DNA from: Mycolicibacterium nivoides
GTDB lineage: Bacteria; Actinomycetota; Actinomycetes; Mycobacteriales; Mycobacteriaceae
NCBI RefSeq assembly: GCF_003855255.1
Contig: NZ_CP034072.1
Location: 3,278,727 to 3,342,726 of the forward strand
Direction: 5' to 3'
Length of the DNA stretch: 64,000 bases
Shown here one piece after another: positions 60,366 to 64,000 of this stretch; position 1 is the first letter of the stretch; each line of letters starts with the position of its first letter. Under the pieces are notes generated by a model. That model was not told where the DNA came from and ran no database searches. It saw only the letters and a program-made list of their open reading frames with translations. The position numbers and the translations under genes were made by a program.

Positions 60366-61049
60366 GTGAGCGACGACCGTCAGTCAGCAGCCGATCACCC
60401 GGACGAAGACGACGACCGCACCCGCATCATCCGGCGCCAGCCGCAGGAACCGGTGTCGCGTCCCGTGCCGATCGCCGACGAACCCCACACCAGCATCATC
60501 CGCCGCCATCCCACAGGCGCCATTCCCACCGCGGGCAGCGCGGAGCCCCAGACCAGCCTGATCCCCGGTGTCACGGAAACTGACGCGCAGACCGGCCTCA
60601 TCGGCAACGCGGAGGACGACGCCAGCACGCGCTACGTGCCCCGCGCCCGGCCCGTGGCCATCCCCCGCACCTCGGTGAGCATCAACCCCCGCACGGCGAT
60701 CGTGGCGGCCACCTTCGCGATCCTCAGCGGCTGGGCCACCGGCGTCATCGCCACCGATCTGATCGCCGGCTGGTGGCGCACCGACCGATTGTTCTGCGTG
60801 GCCATCGGTTTCCTGGCAGCGATCTCGGCTGCAGCAACCATCGGCGGGCTCATCGCATTGTTGCTGCGGCGGCGCATGGGCCGGCTGCTGGTCATCGTCG
60901 GCGCCGTCATCGGTCTGCTGATCTTCGCCAGTCTGTTCATCGCCGGGGCCCGACTGCATCCGGTTGTGTACGCGATGCCGGCACTTCCGCTGACCGCCAT
61001 CCTGTTCACCGCGTTGCCCTCGACCGGGCGCTGGAGTGCGCGGAGATAA
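60366..61049 (+). CDS. Membrane protein with Thr-containing N-terminal repeats (227 aa)
   Basis: GTG 60366 follows the M23 stop codon directly, so the two are co-translated. The first 105 residues are cytosolic and disordered, with five spaced short motifs of the type T-x-I/L-I/V (DRTRIIRR, HTSIIRR, QTSLIPG, QTGLIGN, STRYVPR). Three or four transmembrane helices follow (about 110-215: AATFAILSGWATGVIATDLI and ILLLRRRMGR-flanked segments). Repeated Thr-hydrophobic units in acidic surroundings resemble FHA-domain or Ser/Thr-kinase target sequences, which is inference. No family name can be given. Confidence 0.72.
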   Translation: MSDDRQSAADHPDEDDDRTRIIRRQPQEPVSRPVPIADEPHTSIIRRHPTGAIPTAGSAEPQTSLIPGVTETDAQTGLIGNAEDDASTRYVPRARPVAIPRTSVSINPRTAIVAATFAILSGWATGVIATDLIAGWWRTDRLFCVAIGFLAAISAAATIGGLIALLLRRRMGRLLVIVGAVIGLLIFASLFIAGARLHPVVYAMPALPLTAILFTALPSTGRWSARR

Positions 61050-61091
61050 GTGGTGTCCGGCGGCGCAATTGAGCGCTGTTAGCGTTCCCCT

Positions 61092-62000
61092 GTGCGTCCA
61101 ACTGCGATGGCGGCGATTGTCCTTACTTCTATCAGTGGCGTTTTGGGGATCGCCGCGACGCTGCGTGCGCTCCTCGTAGCCTGGTACACCATCGGCTATG
61201 GCTTCAGTGCCGCCCCTTTGCGGTTCTGTCACTCGATCCTCAACCTTGTCGCGCTGGCTGCCGTAACCGTCGCCTTGTTCGCCGGGGCCGTGCTGTTGAG
61301 CCGCGACGAACGTCGTGGCCGCACTCTGGTGGTGGCGGCCAGCGCGGCGGTGATCGTCCTGTCGGTCGTCGAGTTCGTGGTGTGGGCCGGACCCGGATTC
61401 ATAGCGTGGGGCAATCAAGGTGCGCTCGGTGTGACCCGCTGGGCCTGGTTCGCGCTGTCGATCGCCACGCTGATAGCCGGCCTCCTCACGGGAAGCGAAA
61501 AGCGCAGCACTGCAAATGATCCTGAGATCGCAGAGCCCCGTAGCAGCCGGGCGCCCAACCTGCTCGTCGCGGCACTGGCGGTGGCGATGGCCGGCTACCA
61601 CCTGTGGCTGGCCAACAGGCAGTTCGACTACAGCTTGCGCTACATCACCGACTTGACGGACCTGCTGCCGACCACGCCGAGCGCGGCGTGGACGCTGGCG
61701 ATGCTCGAGCCGCTGTCTGCCTCCGTCGTTGCGGCGGCAGTGCTCGTCATCGGCGCGGTGCTGATATCAGTAGGAATCGCCTCCGGACGCTTCGTGGTGA
61801 TCGCCGGCTGCACAATCACGGTGGCGCAGGGCGTCTTCAGCTGGGCCGACCTGAATCGACTCTTCTACGAGATCGGCGCGAGCGAGCTTTCCACGATCTT
61901 CGCACCGCGGTCGGCATCGGTGGTCGTGCTCACGCTCACGGTGCCCGTGGTCACCGCCGTGCTGGCGGCGGCCGTGCCGGCACGTGCCGCTAGAACTTGA
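61092..62000 (+). CDS. Multi-pass membrane protein (302 aa)
   Basis: Begins at GTG 61092. Around eight hydrophobic helices, including AMAAIVLTSISGVLGIAATLRAL, LNLVALAAVTVALFAGAVLL and LTLTVPVVTAVLAAAVPA, with one cytosolic loop around 140-155 (SEKRSTANDPEIAEPRSSRAP). There is no ribosome site, but TAGCGT (61080-61085) fits a -10 placed six bases before the GTG, so the mRNA may be leaderless. It overlaps the 3' end of the P450 gene by 11 bases on the opposite strand. No transporter motif is seen. Confidence 0.68.
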   Translation: MRPTAMAAIVLTSISGVLGIAATLRALLVAWYTIGYGFSAAPLRFCHSILNLVALAAVTVALFAGAVLLSRDERRGRTLVVAASAAVIVLSVVEFVVWAGPGFIAWGNQGALGVTRWAWFALSIATLIAGLLTGSEKRSTANDPEIAEPRSSRAPNLLVAALAVAMAGYHLWLANRQFDYSLRYITDLTDLLPTTPSAAWTLAMLEPLSASVVAAAVLVIGAVLISVGIASGRFVVIAGCTITVAQGVFSWADLNRLFYEIGASELSTIFAPRSASVVVLTLTVPVVTAVLAAAVPARAART

Positions 62001-63192
62001 CGGGCAACCTCGCCCAGCCGCGGACGCTGGACGTATGGGCACGAAAAGCGTTGGTGTAGTCGACTTCCCAGTCCGTCCACCGCTTGAGCACCTCTTCGAA
62101 CGCGACCCGCGCCTCCAGCCGGGCCAGCGCCGAGCCCAGGCAGAAATGCAGGCCCTGACCGAAGCTCAGGTGGCCGCCCGTGCGGTGGATGTCGAACCGG
62201 TCGGGATCGGTGAACTTCGCCTCGTCACGATTGGCCGATCCGTTGAGCAGCAGCATGTAGGAGCCCTCGGGGATCGCCTGTCCGTAGTGCTCGACATCCT
62301 GGGCGACATAGCGGGCCTGCACCGGTGACGGCGGTTCGAAGCGCAACGTCTCCTCCACCGCACCCGGGATCAGGCTCGGATCGGCCACGAGCTCACGCCG
62401 TTGGCCGGGATGCTCGCCGAGCAGCTGCCCCATGAAACCTATGAGCCGAGCAGTGGTTTCGTTGCCCGCACCGGCGATCATCGCGGTGTACGCGAGCACC
62501 TCGGTGCGGGTCAGCAGCCGCGATGTCCCGTCCGCCTCCTCGATGTGCGCGGTGAGCAGATCGGTCATCAGGTCGTCGGACGGATGCGAAGCCCGCCATT
62601 CGATGTACTCGGCGAACATCGCGATGGCGTCGGCGAAGATCGTCGGGCTGACGCCGTCCGCACTGGCATCGACCGACGCCACCGTGATGGCCTTGTCGTT
62701 GCGGTCCCGGATGCTCTGCTGCTCCCCCTCCGGAATGCCCAGCAGATAGCCGATGGTGCGCATCGGCATGAACGCCCCGAGGTCCGCGACGAAGTCCAGA
62801 CCGTCCTGCCCGCGCAGGGGATCCAGTGCCTTCGCACAGAAGTCGCGCACCAGCTCCTCGACTGCCAGCATGCGGCGTGGCGTGAAGACTTTCGACAGCA
62901 GTCGCCGGTGCAGATCATGCAGCGGCGGGTCCTCGAACAGCAGGATGCCCGGCGGGACCTCGATACCGCTGAACAGGATGTCGGCCGTGGTGCCGCGTCC
63001 TGATCGGTAGGCCTGCCAATTGGGCAGCTCCCGCGCCACATCGTCCCACCGGCTCAGCGCATAGAAGTTGTACTTCTCGTTGTAGTACAGCGGCGCCTCG
63101 CTGCGCATCCGTTTCCAGATCGGGTACGGGTCGTCGTCGATGTCGTTGTCGAACGGGTCGTAGTAGAGCTCCACCGCCTGCTGCGTCGTCAC
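61990..63192 (-). CDS. Cytochrome P450
   Basis: 400 residues from GTG 63192 (VTTQQAVELYYDPFDND), preceded by GGGGAAG. It contains the I-helix oxygen-binding motif AGAGNETTA, the ExxR pair in ETLRFEPPS, and the heme loop SFGQGLHFCLG with the thiolate Cys351. No membrane anchor, so it is a soluble bacterial class I enzyme that needs a ferredoxin and reductase; neither is adjacent. Substrate unknown; it shows the size and motifs of many mycobacterial P450s. A start 69 bases earlier is possible but adds a low-complexity tail. Confidence 0.93.
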   Translation of the reverse strand: MTTQQAVELYYDPFDNDIDDDPYPIWKRMRSEAPLYYNEKYNFYALSRWDDVARELPNWQAYRSGRGTTADILFSGIEVPPGILLFEDPPLHDLHRRLLSKVFTPRRMLAVEELVRDFCAKALDPLRGQDGLDFVADLGAFMPMRTIGYLLGIPEGEQQSIRDRNDKAITVASVDASADGVSPTIFADAIAMFAEYIEWRASHPSDDLMTDLLTAHIEEADGTSRLLTRTEVLAYTAMIAGAGNETTARLIGFMGQLLGEHPGQRRELVADPSLIPGAVEETLRFEPPSPVQARYVAQDVEHYGQAIPEGSYMLLLNGSANRDEAKFTDPDRFDIHRTGGHLSFGQGLHFCLGSALARLEARVAFEEVLKRWTDWEVDYTNAFRAHTSSVRGWARLPVKF

Positions 63193-63386
63193 CGAACCAC
63201 TTCCCCATCCGCCGTACCAAATAGTTGTTCCACCGTACTGTGGGGTGCGTCCGCCGGTCAATCACCGGCTCACAGCGGGTTAACAGTCAGCCTGAGCCAA
63301 ACCGTCGACCCGAAATCGGGGCCGGGCGTCTACTGGGGCGGATTCGCGTGTGTGCTCACGCATTGACCCCTTCGGAGGCCCGCTCC

Positions 63387-64000
63387 ATGTTCAACCGCCT
63401 GTTGCGCACCGCCTTTGCGCTCACCCTCATCACCACGGCCATCTCCTGCAGCAGCAACGACGACAACTCCGAGGGCTACACGCTGCGCGTCGGCGCGACG
63501 TCGGTGACCGGGACTCCCGCGGGTTCGCTGGGCTGGGGCGACAAGCAGGGCATCCTCACCGAACAGCTGAAATCCGCCGGGGTCGGCAAGATCGAGTACT
63601 CGTTCTTCCAGTCCGGCAGCGATGTCGCCTCGGCACTGTTCGCCGGCGCCATCGACGTGGCAGCCATCGGCGACAACCCTGCCCTGCGCGCACGCAGCCG
63701 CGATCCGAAAGTAGTTCTGCTGTCCCTTGATTCGATCAACGGCGACGCCTGGCTGGTAGGCGCCAAGGGCGGGCCCACCGACATCAAGGGTTTGGTCGGC
63801 AAGGACATCACCGCCCCGCAGGGCACCATCCGCGACCGCGCCGCCCGACAGCTCATCGATGCCGCGGGCCTCGACGGCCAGATCCAGGTACGGGACGTGC
63901 CGACGCCCGAATCCATCGCCGGGCTGAGTTCCGGCAAGATCGACGCGGCCATCCTGACCGGCGCCAGCGCGGCCGAGCTGGAATCCAAGGGCTTCCCGAT
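63387..64000 (+). CDS. ABC transporter substrate-binding lipoprotein, SsuA/NrtA type (truncated by the window)
   Basis: ATG 63387, with GGAGG ten bases upstream. The first 204 residues are present and the gene continues past the window end. An atypical lipobox AISC (about Cys21) follows FALTLITT. The mature part reads YTLRVGATSVTGTPAGSLGW, EYSFFQSGSDVASALFAGAID and AAIGDNPALRARSRDPKVV, the pattern of sulfonate/taurine/nitrate-type periplasmic binding proteins. It would deliver a sulphur-containing or related ligand to an ABC permease probably encoded downstream. The link to SfnG sulphur scavenging in this window is suggestive only. Confidence 0.82.
   Translation, partial: MFNRLLRTAFALTLITTAISCSSNDDNSEGYTLRVGATSVTGTPAGSLGWGDKQGILTEQLKSAGVGKIEYSFFQSGSDVASALFAGAIDVAAIGDNPALRARSRDPKVVLLSLDSINGDAWLVGAKGGPTDIKGLVGKDITAPQGTIRDRAARQLIDAAGLDGQIQVRDVPTPESIAGLSSGKIDAAILTGASAAELESKGFP

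Noticed and set aside
60384..61601. A 405-codon open frame opposite the membrane protein genes
   Set aside because: Arg/Gly/Gln-rich shadow; the opposite strand has proper transmembrane proteins.
1..64000. Insertion sequences, integrases, attachment sites, tRNA/rRNA genes and CRISPR arrays
   Set aside because: No transposase or integrase motifs, no cloverleaf and no regularly spaced repeats were seen anywhere in the window.

Overview
The window is high-GC actinobacterial DNA from a rapid-growing, non-tuberculous Mycobacterium (Mycolicibacterium type). Evidence: a 211-residue MspA-type porin gene, the mprA-mprB-pepD-moaB2 stress locus, mycobacterial-only families (PerM, the Rv0954-like 34 kDa antigen, PE-PPE domain proteins, LpqN lipoproteins, a hemophore, EspC-like type VII secretion proteins), and many GTG starts with 4-base GTGA/ATGA overlaps. 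Much of the backbone is collinear (from memory) with M. tuberculosis Rv0991c down to Rv0950c, interrupted by blocks of accessory genes.

Layout. 0-8.6 kb: an HNH-type protein, the redox chaperone gene ruc behind a CIRCE/HrcA operator, a SAF-domain protein, mscL, the porin, an unlisted 52-aa small protein with a CRP-type site, then moaB2, pepD, mprB, mprA (two MprA boxes) and rpmF. 8.8-17.2 kb: a tightly overlapping six-gene catabolic operon (AtuA-like, two acyl-CoA dehydrogenases, biotin-dependent carboxylase alpha and beta, enoyl-CoA hydratase). 17.3-18.8 kb: a PknH-sensor-like lipoprotein and a SnoaL-like protein. 18.8-21.8 kb: a heat-shock mini-cluster (structured leader, MerR, HspR-like MerR, Hsp20, a small protein, a J-domain protein). 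22-33.4 kb: envelope and secreted proteins, including two PE-PPE domain proteins, a hemophore and two paralogous secreted proteins whose upstream regions carry predicted MprA boxes.

33.4-42.7 kb: an LpqN lipoprotein, two DUF559-type nuclease genes each flanked by inverted repeats, the Rv0958/Rv0959-type AAA+/VWA pair, a Ser/Thr kinase with an LpqN-type ectodomain, and a lipase-family hydrolase. 42.8-47.4 kb: purH-purN-perM-Rv0954-like, joining purine synthesis to two division-associated membrane proteins. 47.5-51.3 kb: the sfnG monooxygenase, an F420-type LLM oxidoreductase behind a KstR-like motif, and a thiolase-like protein without the usual active cysteine. 51.4-54.2 kb: a compact type VII secretion effector-like cassette followed by two paralogous exported proteins. 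54.3-59 kb: an autoregulated-looking TetR, an S9 peptidase, sucD and sucC. 59.3-64 kb: an M23 peptidase, two membrane proteins, a P450 and a truncated sulfonate-type binding lipoprotein.

Working together: the strongest thread is envelope stress. MprAB and its target protease PepD lie here, and the same 7-N4-7 direct-repeat motif seen at mprA and pepD recurs four times in the long intergenic regions before the two paralogous secreted proteins 21-26 kb away. The other stand-out is the type VII cassette at 51.4-54.2 kb, which has the architecture of a polymorphic effector with candidate exported immunity proteins. No insertion sequence, tRNA, rRNA or CRISPR array was recognised.
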